Assembly (NCBI RefSeq): GCF_002863005.1
Contig: NZ_PKDG01000015.1
Span: 481,658 to 545,657 of the forward strand
Length of the DNA stretch: 64,000 bases
Source: Pseudoxanthomonas sp.
Lineage (GTDB): Bacteria; Pseudomonadota; Gammaproteobacteria; Xanthomonadales; Xanthomonadaceae
Direction of reading: 5' to 3'
Below, one piece after another: positions 8,778 through 19,533 of the stretch (within the stretch, counting starts at the first letter, position 1; every line of letters starts with the position of its first letter). Made by a program: the position numbers and the translations under genes. The notes beneath the pieces were generated by a model. It made no database searches. It saw nothing but the letters and a program-made list of their open reading frames with translations, and was not told where the DNA came from.

Positions 8778-11048
8778 ATGGCCGATCATGCAGGGCAGCC
8801 GGTGCGTGGCCTGGGCGGGAGCATGCAGGTGCTCCTGTTGGGCGGCATGTGCCTGCTGCTGCAGCAGATCCCGATCCGCTACCGCATCGACTTCTTCGGC
8901 GAACTCGCCGATGCCTCGCTGATCCACCTGCATACCGGCCTGCTGCTGGCCGTCGCCATGCTGGTGCGCGATGCGCGCGTGGTGGCGGGCTGCTTCGTGC
9001 TGACGTTCGCGGGCTGGACGCTCCGCCAGCTCTACCTGTTCGATGACGGCCAGCCCTCGTGGACGTTGGCGTGGGGCGCAGCCTCGTACCTGTTCCAGTA
9101 CGGCTGGACGCGGCTGTGCGCGCGCTGGATGGGATGGCCGCGCATGGCCGGCACGGGCGTGCAGCGCGGCGACCTGATGCGGTTCGCCGCGATCGGGCTG
9201 CTGCTGTACCCCATCGTCATCGCGCTGCTGGGTTTCAGCATCGCGCTGGTCAATACGCCGGCCGTGGCGGTGAGCGCCGCCTTCCAGATGTTCTTCGCCA
9301 AGCAGTTCGGCGTGGCGGTGGTGACCCTGCCGCTCGTCATCGGCTGGCAGGAACGTACGCTGCCCGCGGCGCGCTCGACGATCGGCCGGCATTGGATGTG
9401 GCCGGTGGTGCTGGGGCTGGGCCTGGCGATCAGCCTGTGGGCGGCGATGCAGGTCCGGCAGTCCTTCGGTGGCGTATCGCTGCCGTCGGCGCCGGTGCTG
9501 ATGGACTACCGCTTCGCGCTGCTGCTGGTGCTCGCCTGGTGCATGCTGCGCCTGCCGCCGCGCTGGGCGATGCTGTCCCTGTCGCTCACCCTGTTGCTGC
9601 TGGTCGGCATGGTGGCGGGCACGGCCGAGTACGCCAACACCCCGGTAGGCTTCTTCAACCTGCTGCACATCGCGGCGGAAATGAACATCCTGCTGCTCGC
9701 GATGCTCTACCTGTGGCTGACCAACCGCGACCGCTCCGCGCTGGCGGAGCAGCTGTCGGAAGAAACGCTGCGCGACCAGGTCACGGGCCTGCCCAACCTC
9801 AAGGCGTTGCGGGGGCGCATGGAAAGGCCACTGCCGCGCACGGAGCTGGGCTACCTGTTGCTCGACCAGACCGACACGCTGGTGGCCGGCTTCGGGCTGG
9901 ACACCCAGGCGCAGGCGATGAACGCGACCGCGCGGCGGGTGGACGACCTGGTCGAGGCGTACTACGTCGGCACCGGCCAGTTCGCGCTGCTGCCGCGCCC
10001 GGGGCGCGACGCCGACCTGTGGGAACGCGTGATGGCCCGCGTCGAACATGCGGAGATCGATGTCGACGGCGAACCGATACGGCTGCTGCCGTACCTCGGC
10101 GTCGCGGCGTTCAACGGCGCGCACGCTAGCGTGATCGACCGCGCCGTGCTGGCCGCGTCGCACCTGGCGTTCGAGGCGCGCCAGCACGGGGAACTGCGGC
10201 CGCGCTACAGCGACATCGGCGACACCCAGTTGTGGCGCACGCACCGCCGGCAACTGCACGATGCCACCGAAGCCCTGGCCAGCCTGCGCAGCGAGCGCGT
10301 GGTGCTGTACTTCCAGCCCATCCGCGATCTGGTGGAGGACATGCAGGGCGAGCCCCGGCCGCTGGCGGGCGAAGTGCTGTGCCGACTGATCGACGAGCGC
10401 GGCGACATCATGTCGCCGGCGCGCTTCATGGCACCGCTGGAGGCGGCGGGGCGGGGCGCCGAACTGGACCTGGCGGTCATGCGCGCGCTGTTCCGGCTGC
10501 TGCGCAAGACACCGGCCGCGCTGCCGCATTGCCGCGAGATCGCCATCAACCTGACCGGACAGAGCCTGGCGTCGATGAGCTTCCAGGTCGAGCTGCGCAC
10601 CTTGCTGGCGGGTTCGCCGCTGCCGATGCACGCGCTGTGCTTCGAAGTCACCGAAACCGCGGCCATCTCCAACACCGCGGCGGCCAGCCACCTGCTGGCC
10701 GACCTGCGCGCGCTGGGCTGCCACATCGCCATCGACGATTTCGGTACCGGCATGCAGAGCTTCGCGCGCCTGCGGGAGCTGCCGGTGGACGTGATCAAGA
10801 TCGATGGTTCGTTCGTGCGCAACGTGGCGCAGCTCGGGAAGGACTACGCCGTGGTGCAGGCCTCGGTGGCGGTGGCGAAAGCCTTCGGCGCGGTCACCGT
10901 GGCGGAGTTCGTCGAGGACGAGGACACGGAATACTGCCTCCGCCGCCTGGGCGTGCACCGCGTGCAGGGGTATCTCTACGGCGCGCCGCGGCCGCTCGCC
11001 GACGTGCTGGCGGAAACGGCCGCCGAGGCCGCCGCCTCGCGCGAGTGA
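8778..11048 (+). CDS. Membrane protein with degenerate GGDEF and EAL domain
   Basis: The protein has about 756 residues from ATG 8778; an upstream ATG at 8700 would add 26 unconvincing residues. The first 310 residues hold about eight membrane segments, MASE-like. A GGDEF-like domain follows, but its active-site motif is GTGQF (about residue 399), so diguanylate cyclase activity is unlikely. The C-terminal EAL domain (about 510-750) has EVL in place of EAL but keeps other expected metal/substrate residues: INLTGQ, FEVTETA, AIDDFGTG, IKIDGSF, EFVED and QGYLYG. It is therefore a probable cyclic-di-GMP phosphodiesterase or sensor in the inner membrane. No signalling partner gene is adjacent; the convergent neighbour is a cation antiporter. 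Confidence 0.85.
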   Translation: MADHAGQPVRGLGGSMQVLLLGGMCLLLQQIPIRYRIDFFGELADASLIHLHTGLLLAVAMLVRDARVVAGCFVLTFAGWTLRQLYLFDDGQPSWTLAWGAASYLFQYGWTRLCARWMGWPRMAGTGVQRGDLMRFAAIGLLLYPIVIALLGFSIALVNTPAVAVSAAFQMFFAKQFGVAVVTLPLVIGWQERTLPAARSTIGRHWMWPVVLGLGLAISLWAAMQVRQSFGGVSLPSAPVLMDYRFALLLVLAWCMLRLPPRWAMLSLSLTLLLLVGMVAGTAEYANTPVGFFNLLHIAAEMNILLLAMLYLWLTNRDRSALAEQLSEETLRDQVTGLPNLKALRGRMERPLPRTELGYLLLDQTDTLVAGFGLDTQAQAMNATARRVDDLVEAYYVGTGQFALLPRPGRDADLWERVMARVEHAEIDVDGEPIRLLPYLGVAAFNGAHASVIDRAVLAASHLAFEARQHGELRPRYSDIGDTQLWRTHRRQLHDATEALASLRSERVVLYFQPIRDLVEDMQGEPRPLAGEVLCRLIDERGDIMSPARFMAPLEAAGRGAELDLAVMRALFRLLRKTPAALPHCREIAINLTGQSLASMSFQVELRTLLAGSPLPMHALCFEVTETAAISNTAAASHLLADLRALGCHIAIDDFGTGMQSFARLRELPVDVIKIDGSFVRNVAQLGKDYAVVQASVAVAKAFGAVTVAEFVEDEDTEYCLRRLGVHRVQGYLYGAPRPLADVLAETAAEAAASRE

Positions 11049-11057
11049 GGCGGCGGC

Positions 11058-12746
11058 TCAGGCACTCGTGCGCTGCGGGCGGTAGGGCGGCGTGGACATC
11101 ACCATTTCGGCCAGCGAGAACGCGAGTTCGCGTTCGGCCAGCACGGCGCCGTCGGCGCCGTGTTCCAGCAGGTGCTTCACTTCGCCGTCGCTGTGCGCGC
11201 GCGCCAGCAAGGTCAGCGAAGGGTTGATCGCGCGCAGCTTGGCCAGCGTCTCGCCGGCTTCCAACGGCTGGGGGATCGCCAGCACGGCGATCTTGGCGCG
11301 CTCCGGGTGCGCTTCCGCCAGCACGCGGTCGGCGGCCGCACTGCCGCGGATCGCGGGAATGCCCGCATCGTGCGCGCGGGCGACGTGGTCGCCGTTGTCG
11401 TCGATGACGATCAACGGCACGCCCCGGTCGCGCAGGACGCGTGCCAGCTCGCTGCCCACGCGGCCGTAGCCGATGATGATGGCGTGGTCGGTGACGTCCA
11501 GCGACGGACCGGGCGGCACCTCGGGTTCGGCCGGCAAGGGTGCCAGCGCTTCCTGCTTCGTCTGCCAGCGGTCCAGCCACGAAAACAGGAACGGGTTGGC
11601 GATGATGGACAGCAGCGAGCCGGCCAGGATCAGGTCGCGTCCGTCCGGCGGCAGGATCTTCAATGCCACGCCCAGCGCGGCCAGGATGAAGGAGAACTCG
11701 CCGATCTGCGCCAGGCTGACCGAGATCGTCAGCGCGGTGCCGGTCGGATGCTTGAACGCCTTGACGATGTAGTACGCCGCCACCGACTTGCCGATCACGA
11801 TGATCCCGAAAGTGGCCAGCACCTGCCACGGATGCGCCACCAGGATCGCCGGGTTGAACAGCATGCCGACCGAGACGAAGAACAGCACCGCGAACGCGTC
11901 GCGCAGCGGCAGCGAGTCGTTGGCGGCCTTGTGGCTGAGCTCCGATTCGTTGAGCAGCATGCCGGCGAAGAACGCGCCCAGCGCGAACGACACGCCGAAC
12001 AGCGTGGCCGAGCCGAACGCCACGCCCAGCGCGATCGCCAGTACCGACAGGGTGAACAGCTCGCGCGAACCGGTGGCGGCGATCTTCTCCAGCGTCCACG
12101 GGATGACGCGCCGACCCACCACCAGCATGAAGGCGACGAAGGCACCCAGCTTGATGAAGGTCCAGGCGATGGCCACCATGAACGTGCCGAAGCTGGCACC
12201 TTCGGCCTGGGCTTCCGGCCCGAATGCCTCCGCCAGCACCGGCAGCATCACCAGCGCCAGCACCATCACCAGATCCTCGACGATCAGCCAGCCCACCGCG
12301 ATGCGGCCGCGCCTGGTCTCGAGCAGGCGACGTTCCTCCATCGCACGCAGCAGTACCACCGTGCTCGCCACCGACAACGCCAGCCCGAACACGAAGCCGT
12401 TGAGCGGTGTCCAGCCCATGCCCCACGCCAGCGCCCACCCCAGGCCGGTCGCGACCACGATCTGCGCGATGGCGCCGGGAATGGCGATCGCTTTTACTTC
12501 CAGCAGGTCTTCCAGCGAAAAGTGCAGGCCCACGCCGAACATCAGCAGCATCACGCCCAGTTCGGACAATTGGGTGGCGAGTTCCTGGTCCGCGACGAAG
12601 CCGGGCGTGAATGGACCGACGAAGATGCCTGCGATGAGGTAACCGACCAGCGGCGAGAAGCGCAGTTTGTGCGCAAGCGCGCCCAGCACGAAGGCCAGGG
12701 CGAGGCCTACCGCGATGATGTTGATCAGGTCGGTGTCATGGTGCAT
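11058..12746 (-). CDS. ybaL: YbaL/Kef-type monovalent cation:proton antiporter
   Basis: The protein has 562 residues from ATG 12746, chosen for MHHDTDLINIIAVGLALAFV and a GAGGAA ribosome-binding site; the open frame continues upstream without coding character. About 12 membrane segments form the CPA2 antiporter domain, with GLHFSLEDL and the SVGMLFNP motif. From about residue 415 a Rossmann-type RCK_N domain (HAIIIGYGRVGSELARVL, then VIDDN) binds nucleotide and gates transport. The combination fits the YbaL/KefB group of potassium or proton antiporters. A full C-terminal RCK_C domain is not apparent. Convergent with the EAL gene, with a 9-base gap. The exact ion is inferred from family. Confidence 0.88.
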   Translation of the reverse strand: MHHDTDLINIIAVGLALAFVLGALAHKLRFSPLVGYLIAGIFVGPFTPGFVADQELATQLSELGVMLLMFGVGLHFSLEDLLEVKAIAIPGAIAQIVVATGLGWALAWGMGWTPLNGFVFGLALSVASTVVLLRAMEERRLLETRRGRIAVGWLIVEDLVMVLALVMLPVLAEAFGPEAQAEGASFGTFMVAIAWTFIKLGAFVAFMLVVGRRVIPWTLEKIAATGSRELFTLSVLAIALGVAFGSATLFGVSFALGAFFAGMLLNESELSHKAANDSLPLRDAFAVLFFVSVGMLFNPAILVAHPWQVLATFGIIVIGKSVAAYYIVKAFKHPTGTALTISVSLAQIGEFSFILAALGVALKILPPDGRDLILAGSLLSIIANPFLFSWLDRWQTKQEALAPLPAEPEVPPGPSLDVTDHAIIIGYGRVGSELARVLRDRGVPLIVIDDNGDHVARAHDAGIPAIRGSAAADRVLAEAHPERAKIAVLAIPQPLEAGETLAKLRAINPSLTLLARAHSDGEVKHLLEHGADGAVLAERELAFSLAEMVMSTPPYRPQRTSA

Positions 12747-12860
12747 CGAATGGCGCGGTTCCTCGGCGTGATCGGTCGAGTGTCGCCGATGGGGACGCTT
12801 TGTCGCAAACCGGCGACGCATCCCAAGCCTGCGTCGCGCGGTTCCGTCGCCCCCATCACG

Positions 12861-12889
12861 GAAACGCCCCGCGCGAGGCGGGGCGTTCC
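12861..12889 (-). terminator. Rho-independent terminator of the second TonB receptor
   Basis: A perfect 9-base GC-rich stem (ACGCCCCGC at 12864-12872 with its complement at 12878-12886, 5-base loop) lies 26 bases past the receptor stop. On the minus strand the stem is followed by TTTCC, a short U-tract. Confidence 0.65.
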
Positions 12890-12911
12890 GGCGAAGCATG
12901 GTGCGCGTGGC

Positions 12912-15317
12912 TTACCAGGTATAGCTGATCCGCCCGTATGCATATGCACCGTTGAAGCCGAACGGGCTTTGCGACGGATACGGCAGCTGGCCGGTGGTCG
13001 AGGTGTTCAGTGCCGGCGAGATGAACAGGTTCTCGTCCGGATACTCGTCCAGCACGTTGTCACCGCCCACGGTGAACTGCCAACCGCCGGTCTTGTAGCT
13101 GAAGGCCAGGTCGAGCAGCCACTTCGCGCCGAACGTCTGGTCCAGCACCGGGTTGGCGTTGAGGATGGTGAACTCGCCGTAGCGCGTGGCGGTAGTGCTG
13201 ACGCTGAAGCCGCCCTTGGTCCAGATGCCGTTGAGGAAGAACTTGTCGCGCGGCGCGCCTACCTCGAAGCGGCCCAGTTCCACGCGGCCGAAGCGCAGCG
13301 CGGTGGGATCGATCGCCGTGAGCGCGGCCGGATTCGGAGCCACGCGATCGATCGTGGTCTTGTTGTAGTTGTAGCCGCTGGTGAAGTCGAGCGTGCTGGC
13401 CGCCAGTGCCCACTTGTACGTGCCGACGATGTCGACGCCCTTGGTGGTCGTGTCCAGCGCGTTGGTGAAGTAGCGCCCGCCCGCGACGTCCGGGAAGCCG
13501 TTCGCGTTGAGCCAGGTGCGCACGGCGGTACTGGTCAGGTTCTCCGACAGCGTGATGCGGTCCTTGACCTTGATGTGGTACCCATCGATGGTGACGTACA
13601 GGTTCTCGACCGGCGTGAGCACCAGGCCCAGGCTGAGGTTGTCCGATTCCTCCGCTTTCAGCGGTTCCGCACCGAGCGAGATGCCGGCCGGGTTGGTCAC
13701 CCGGAACGTCACCAGGTCGAAGGGCAGCCCGCCGATGAAGTTGGTCGACGTGGTCTGGTAGTACTGCTGTTGCAGCGACGGCGCGTGGAAGCCCGTCGAG
13801 GCCGTCGCACGCAGCGCCACCGCGTCGTTGAACGCGTAGCGACCCGTCAGCTTGCCGGTGGTGGTGTCGCCGAAGTCGCTGTAGTCCTCATAGCGCACGG
13901 CGACGCCGGCGGACAGTTTCTCGGTCAGGTCGCCTTCCAGGCCGGCGTAGAACGAAATGTTGTTGCGGTCGAAGCTGCCGCTGTCGCTCGGCCGGAAGCC
14001 CGGGAACACCTGCGCACCGGACGGCGCGGGTGCGCCGCCGATCAACACCCCGCCGTTGATGTACGACCCGGGTTCGCCGGCACCGATGGTGAACTTCTCG
14101 CCTCGCCATTCCGCGCCGTAGGACAGGGTGACCGGATAGGCCAGGCCCCAGTCCAGTTGCTTGTTGAAATCGAAGTTCAGCACGTGCTGCTTGAGTTCCA
14201 GCGAACCGGCGTAGAACGCGGTGGGAGAGGTGGGGCCCAGGCTCCGGTTCAACGTGTTCTGGATGTCGAACTCCAGTTCGTTGCTGCCGTAGGTGTAGCT
14301 GATGTCGATGTTGGTGCCGCCGGCAGTGAAGGTCTTGATGCCGCTGGAAACGCTGACGTCGGTGGACGTGTTGAAGATCTGCGGCAGGAAGCCGTCCGGA
14401 TAGATCGACGGGATGTTGCGCGAGTCGCCGGCCGGGCGGAAGAAGCCGTTGGAGAGCGTTTCCCGCTTGGTATGGAGGCCGTAGGAATAGAACGTCAGGT
14501 AGTCGGTGACGTCCACTTCGCCGTTGTAGAGGAAGGAGGCGTTGTCGACCTCGGGATCGCCATAGCGCTGCACGACCTTGCCGCCGGGGGCGCTGGTTGC
14601 CGTCACCGTCCCCAGGAAGGGACGTGCCCGGTCGGTCTGGTCCTGATGCCCCGCCTGTGCGGCCAGGTGGACCTTGCCGCTCTCACCGAGCTTGAAGCCG
14701 GCATCGGCAAGCGCCTGGTACTGGCGGCCGTCGCCGGCGCTGTAGCCGCCGCCGGTAACGCTGACGCTGCCGCCGCTGTCGGCGCCCTTCAGCACGATGT
14801 TGATGACACCGGCGATGGCGTCGGAGCCGTACTGCGCGGAGGCGCCGTCCCGCAGCACTTCAACGCGTTCGATGGCGGAAATCGGGATCGAGTTGAGGTC
14901 CACCGGCGAGGAGCTGCGCCCCTGGCTGCCGTTGACGTTGACCAGCGCGCCCGGGTGGTAGCGCTTGCCGTTCACCAGCACCAGGGTGTGGTCGGGGGCC
15001 AGGCCGCGCAGCTGGGCCGGACGCATCGCGTCGGTACCATCGTTGATCGCGGCGCGGGGGAAGTTCAGCGAGGGCACGGCGCGCGAGAGCGCGGTGGCCA
15101 GTTCCACCGTGCCGGTGGACTCCAGCACCTCGGGCGTGATGATGTCGATCGGTGCAGTGGATTCGGCCACCGTGCGATCCGCCACGCGGGTGCCGGTGAC
15201 GATCAGGGTGTCGAGCGTTTGCGCGTCGGACGACGCAGGGGCTTCCTGCGCGAGGGCGATGGGTGCGGCGAGCGCCAGGGCGACGGCGAAGGCGAGGGGC
15301 GAAAGCTTGCGGGTCAT
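12912..15317 (-). CDS. TonB-dependent outer-membrane receptor (second paralogue)
   Basis: The protein has 801 residues with a signal peptide (1-23, ending IALAQ), a TonB-box-like LDTLIVTGTR, a plug domain and a barrel ending GRISYTW. The plug closely parallels the receptor at 1151-3565: QLRGLAPDHTLVLVNGKRYH and VEVLRDGASAQYGSDAIAGV. Both begin with VTGTR, DRT and ES-x-(S/A)PID motifs, so they are paralogues with probably different ligands. It is a single-gene unit with its own terminator. The upstream region contains a 14-base near-palindrome. The substrate is unknown. Confidence 0.93.
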   Translation of the reverse strand: MTRKLSPLAFAVALALAAPIALAQEAPASSDAQTLDTLIVTGTRVADRTVAESTAPIDIITPEVLESTGTVELATALSRAVPSLNFPRAAINDGTDAMRPAQLRGLAPDHTLVLVNGKRYHPGALVNVNGSQGRSSSPVDLNSIPISAIERVEVLRDGASAQYGSDAIAGVINIVLKGADSGGSVSVTGGGYSAGDGRQYQALADAGFKLGESGKVHLAAQAGHQDQTDRARPFLGTVTATSAPGGKVVQRYGDPEVDNASFLYNGEVDVTDYLTFYSYGLHTKRETLSNGFFRPAGDSRNIPSIYPDGFLPQIFNTSTDVSVSSGIKTFTAGGTNIDISYTYGSNELEFDIQNTLNRSLGPTSPTAFYAGSLELKQHVLNFDFNKQLDWGLAYPVTLSYGAEWRGEKFTIGAGEPGSYINGGVLIGGAPAPSGAQVFPGFRPSDSGSFDRNNISFYAGLEGDLTEKLSAGVAVRYEDYSDFGDTTTGKLTGRYAFNDAVALRATASTGFHAPSLQQQYYQTTSTNFIGGLPFDLVTFRVTNPAGISLGAEPLKAEESDNLSLGLVLTPVENLYVTIDGYHIKVKDRITLSENLTSTAVRTWLNANGFPDVAGGRYFTNALDTTTKGVDIVGTYKWALAASTLDFTSGYNYNKTTIDRVAPNPAALTAIDPTALRFGRVELGRFEVGAPRDKFFLNGIWTKGGFSVSTTATRYGEFTILNANPVLDQTFGAKWLLDLAFSYKTGGWQFTVGGDNVLDEYPDENLFISPALNTSTTGQLPYPSQSPFGFNGAYAYGRISYTW

Positions 15318-15425
15318 GGTGGCTCCAACGGGATGGAAGGACGGCGCAGCAGGGTCGATGGTGGCAGGAAAGTTGCCGCTGAAATCAGTTTTGTGCGTTG
15401 CACCAACCCCTTTGTTACCGCCCTA

Positions 15426-15439
15426 TGACATGGATGTCA
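15426..15439. promoter_or_regulatory. TGACAT-GG-ATGTCA palindrome between divergent genes
   Basis: Perfect 6-base half-sites surround a GG centre in the 203-base region between the TonB receptor and the ABC-F gene. The rest of this gap holds a GATAAACT sequence (15473-15480) that could be the -10 of the ABC-F gene, since a similar TAAACTACGCGG occurs upstream of aspS. The regulatory role is inferred. Confidence 0.35.
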
Positions 15440-15520
15440 ATGGATTCTTAACAACTGTGAGGCGGCCCGCTACCGATAAACTACGCGGCCGCTCTTCCCC
15501 AAATCCCCGTAGGTTGTTTC

Positions 15521-17371
<1,851 letters not shown>

Positions 17372-17432
17372 ATCGCGCCACCGCCATCCCCACACCCCGT
17401 ACGTCCGTCCCACCCCCCCCCGATCAGCTGCC

Positions 17433-17762
17433 ATGCCCATCTACGCCTTCGAATGCACCCAGTGCGGCCACAGTTTCGACCGCCTGCAGAAACTGTCCGA
17501 TCCGGATCCCGACACCTGCCCCGCCTGCAGTGCGCACGCGGTGAAGCGCCAGCTGACGGCGCCGTCGTTCCGGCTGGCGGGCAGCGGCTGGTACGAGACC
17601 GACTTCAAGAAGGACGGCGACAAGAAGCGCAATCTGGCAGACGGCGGCGAAGGCGCCAAGCCTTCCGGTGAGTCGAAGCCTGCCGAGCCGGCGCCGGCGA
17701 AGACCGAAAGTACGCCGGCGAAGACGGAATCGAAGCCGGCGGCGCCGTCGTCTTCGTCGTAA
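17433..17762 (+). CDS. FmdB-family zinc-ribbon regulatory protein
   Basis: The protein has 109 residues. The N-terminus MPIYAFECTQCGHSF is diagnostic of FmdB/CxxC_CxxC_SSSS proteins; the zinc-binding pairs are Cys8/Cys11 and Cys29/Cys32. RQLTAPSFRLAGSGWYETDF follows at about residues 39-58, then a low-complexity Lys/Ala/Pro/Glu tail with the repeat PAKTES and a poly-Ser end. It is thought to be a small regulatory or assembly protein; no target is known. It follows the ABC-F gene by 61 bases and could be cotranscribed. In several proteobacteria a gene of this family lies upstream of aspS; here aspS is two genes further on. Confidence 0.88.
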   Translation: MPIYAFECTQCGHSFDRLQKLSDPDPDTCPACSAHAVKRQLTAPSFRLAGSGWYETDFKKDGDKKRNLADGGEGAKPSGESKPAEPAPAKTESTPAKTESKPAAPSSSS

Positions 17763-17780
17763 GGCAACTCGGTGTAAGGT

Positions 17781-17805
17781 GCATTCCTTGGCTAGCGAGG
17801 AATGC
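17781..17805 (+). promoter_or_regulatory. Hairpin enclosing the ribosome-binding site of the next gene
   Basis: GCATTCCT (17781-17788) pairs perfectly with AGGAATGC (17798-17805) around a 9-base loop. The right arm contains the Shine-Dalgarno AGGAA, and the ATG follows one base after the stem. The structure would mask ribosome entry, so it may control translation, for example by temperature or by coupling. It lies within the 44-base gap after the FmdB gene. Confidence 0.5.
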
Positions 17806-17806
17806 G

Positions 17807-18457
17807 ATGAGCAGAATTTGCGTGGCGATATTCGCGTTGCTGTGCGTCAGCGGATGTGGAGAAAAGGCGCTGCATTCAGGACCCCTGGCGCTGGGAATTG
17901 ATGCGCCGGTGCCCATCGCCGCCGAGCCTCGTGACCAGTTCTGGTCCAATCTGCGCTTCCACTGCGGCAAGGCCTACGCCGGCCGTATCACCGCCAACCA
18001 GCCCGCACCGACCACGCCTGATCCCTTCGAGGGCAAGGCGCTGGTCATGCACGTGCGGGGGTGCGACGACCCGACGCGCGAGATCCGCATTCCCTTCCAC
18101 GTAGGCGATGACCATTCACGCACCTGGGTGCTGACGCGCACCGGTACTGGCCTGAGGTTGAAGCACGATCACCGCCATGAAGACGGCAGTCCCGACGCGG
18201 TGACGATGTACGGCGGCGACACGGCAGGGCCGGGTAGCACGCGGCGGCAGGCGTTCCCGGTGGACGCGGATTCGATCGCGATGTTCGAGCGGGAAGGCTT
18301 GGCGGCCTCGGTGACGAATACGTGGGCGATGGAACTGGTGCCCGGCAAGACCTTCGTCTACGAATTGAGCCGGCCGAACGGCCGGTTGTTCCGGGTGGAA
18401 TTCGACCTCACCACGCCGGTCGAACTGCCGCCGGCACCCTGGGGCGCCGACGGCTGA
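17807..18457 (+). CDS. Lipoprotein of unknown function
   Basis: The protein has 216 residues. A lipoprotein signal peptide ends in VSGC (Cys17). The mature part begins with a Pro/Ala-rich stretch, includes DQFWSNLRFHCGKAYAGR and the motif HVRGCDDPTREIRIPFH, and ends VEFDLTTPVELPPAPWG. This suggests a beta-rich periplasmic or outer-membrane domain with at least two cysteines that could pair. I do not recognise a named family, though similar proteins seem to occur in xanthomonads. The start is supported by GAGGAA 5-10 bases upstream, inside a perfect hairpin. It is convergent with the DUF3011 gene, 15 bases apart. Confidence 0.75.
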   Translation: MSRICVAIFALLCVSGCGEKALHSGPLALGIDAPVPIAAEPRDQFWSNLRFHCGKAYAGRITANQPAPTTPDPFEGKALVMHVRGCDDPTREIRIPFHVGDDHSRTWVLTRTGTGLRLKHDHRHEDGSPDAVTMYGGDTAGPGSTRRQAFPVDADSIAMFEREGLAASVTNTWAMELVPGKTFVYELSRPNGRLFRVEFDLTTPVELPPAPWGADG

Positions 18458-18472
18458 GTCGGTAGCGGCGGC

Positions 18473-19372
18473 TCAGCGCGGCCCGAAGCGGCCGCGGCAG
18501 CCGCGGTCCACCCACACCTGCGTGCCGGTGTAACCCCAGCTGTAGCCTTCGCGGCAGCTGGTGTTCGAGATCTGTTGCAGCAGGATCGGACGACCCTGGC
18601 GCGGGTCGTAGGCGCAGGTCTTGCGGCGGTTGTCTTCGCTGCTGCAGGTCACGGAGTAGTTGCTGGAGCCGCCACCGCCACCGACGCGCGGACCGAACTC
18701 GGCGCGGCAGCCATTGCCCACGTAGACCTGGCCCTGCTGCGACTGCCAGCTCCGGCCTTCCACGCAGGCCGCGTTCGACAGCTGTCGGGTCAGGCGCGAG
18801 TGGCCACTCCACGGCGTGCGGCAGGTGCGCCCGCGGCCGTCGTTGCTTTCACAGCGGATCGTGCCGCCGGTGGCGTTGCCCTGGGCGAATTCGCCGCGGC
18901 ACCCCTTCCATACGGTGATCAGGCCATCCTGCGAGCTCCAGGTCGCGCCCTCTTCGCAGCGGCTGTTGGAGATCTGCCGCACCAGCCGCGACTGCCCACG
19001 CCACGGCGGCGTGCACCGCTTGGCGTCGCCGCTCTTGCTCTCGCAGAGGATGGTGTTGCCGGCGGGCGGCGGGTTGGGGTTCCAGCCGCCGCTGTTGCCG
19101 CCGAGCGACTGGGCGATGTCCTGCTTGATCCGGCTGAAGGTCCAGTTGGACCGGTTGACCTGGTCCAGGTAGAAGCGGAGCTGGTCGTCCGGGATGCGGC
19201 GACCGCGGGACTGCTCGGAGTATTCCAGGCTGATCACCCGGGTCTGGTCCTGCACTGAAAGCGTGCGGAGGTTTTCCGGCGCGTACGCCTTGGGCGTGAT
19301 CTGGGCGGCGGCGCTGCCGGCCACCAGGGCCAGCAACAGTACGAGCACGGACTGCAACAACGGCTTCTTCAT
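18473..19372 (-). CDS. Exported protein with three DUF3011 repeats
   Basis: The protein has 299 residues from ATG 19372, preceded by AGGAGGG. The signal peptide (1-24) ends GSAAAQ. The region up to about residue 100 is unrecognised, with [20 protein letters not shown]. Three tandem repeats of about 55 residues follow; each has C(E/S)S, a K/RxC pair, a basic SRL(V/T)RQ(I/L)SN core, CxEGxxW and a closing GCRxxFG. Six cysteines per two repeats suggest disulfide-stabilised domains outside the cytoplasm. The family function is unknown. A glycine linker (VGGGGGSS) separates repeats two and three. Confidence 0.85.
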   Translation of the reverse strand: MKKPLLQSVLVLLLALVAGSAAAQITPKAYAPENLRTLSVQDQTRVISLEYSEQSRGRRIPDDQLRFYLDQVNRSNWTFSRIKQDIAQSLGGNSGGWNPNPPPAGNTILCESKSGDAKRCTPPWRGQSRLVRQISNSRCEEGATWSSQDGLITVWKGCRGEFAQGNATGGTIRCESNDGRGRTCRTPWSGHSRLTRQLSNAACVEGRSWQSQQGQVYVGNGCRAEFGPRVGGGGGSSNYSVTCSSEDNRRKTCAYDPRQGRPILLQQISNTSCREGYSWGYTGTQVWVDRGCRGRFGPR

Positions 19373-19533
19373 GGTGGCGCCCTCCTGGGGAGCAGCCAGC
19401 ATACGCCGCGCCCGTTAAGCCCGTGCAGGGGCGGGTGGGGTCCGCGGGCGGGGGACCGGGTAAACTACGCGGCTTGACCGGCCTGTCCCGCCGCGGAATG
19501 TCCCGGCCCCGGTCCGAACCCAGTGGAGCCCCC

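Noticed and set aside
11160..15428. A 1422-codon open frame on the plus strand, opposite the antiporter and TonB receptor
   Set aside because: It is antisense to two well-supported genes, rich in Arg, Gln, His, Gly and Val as expected of GC-rich antisense frames, and has no motif, signal or ribosome-binding site.
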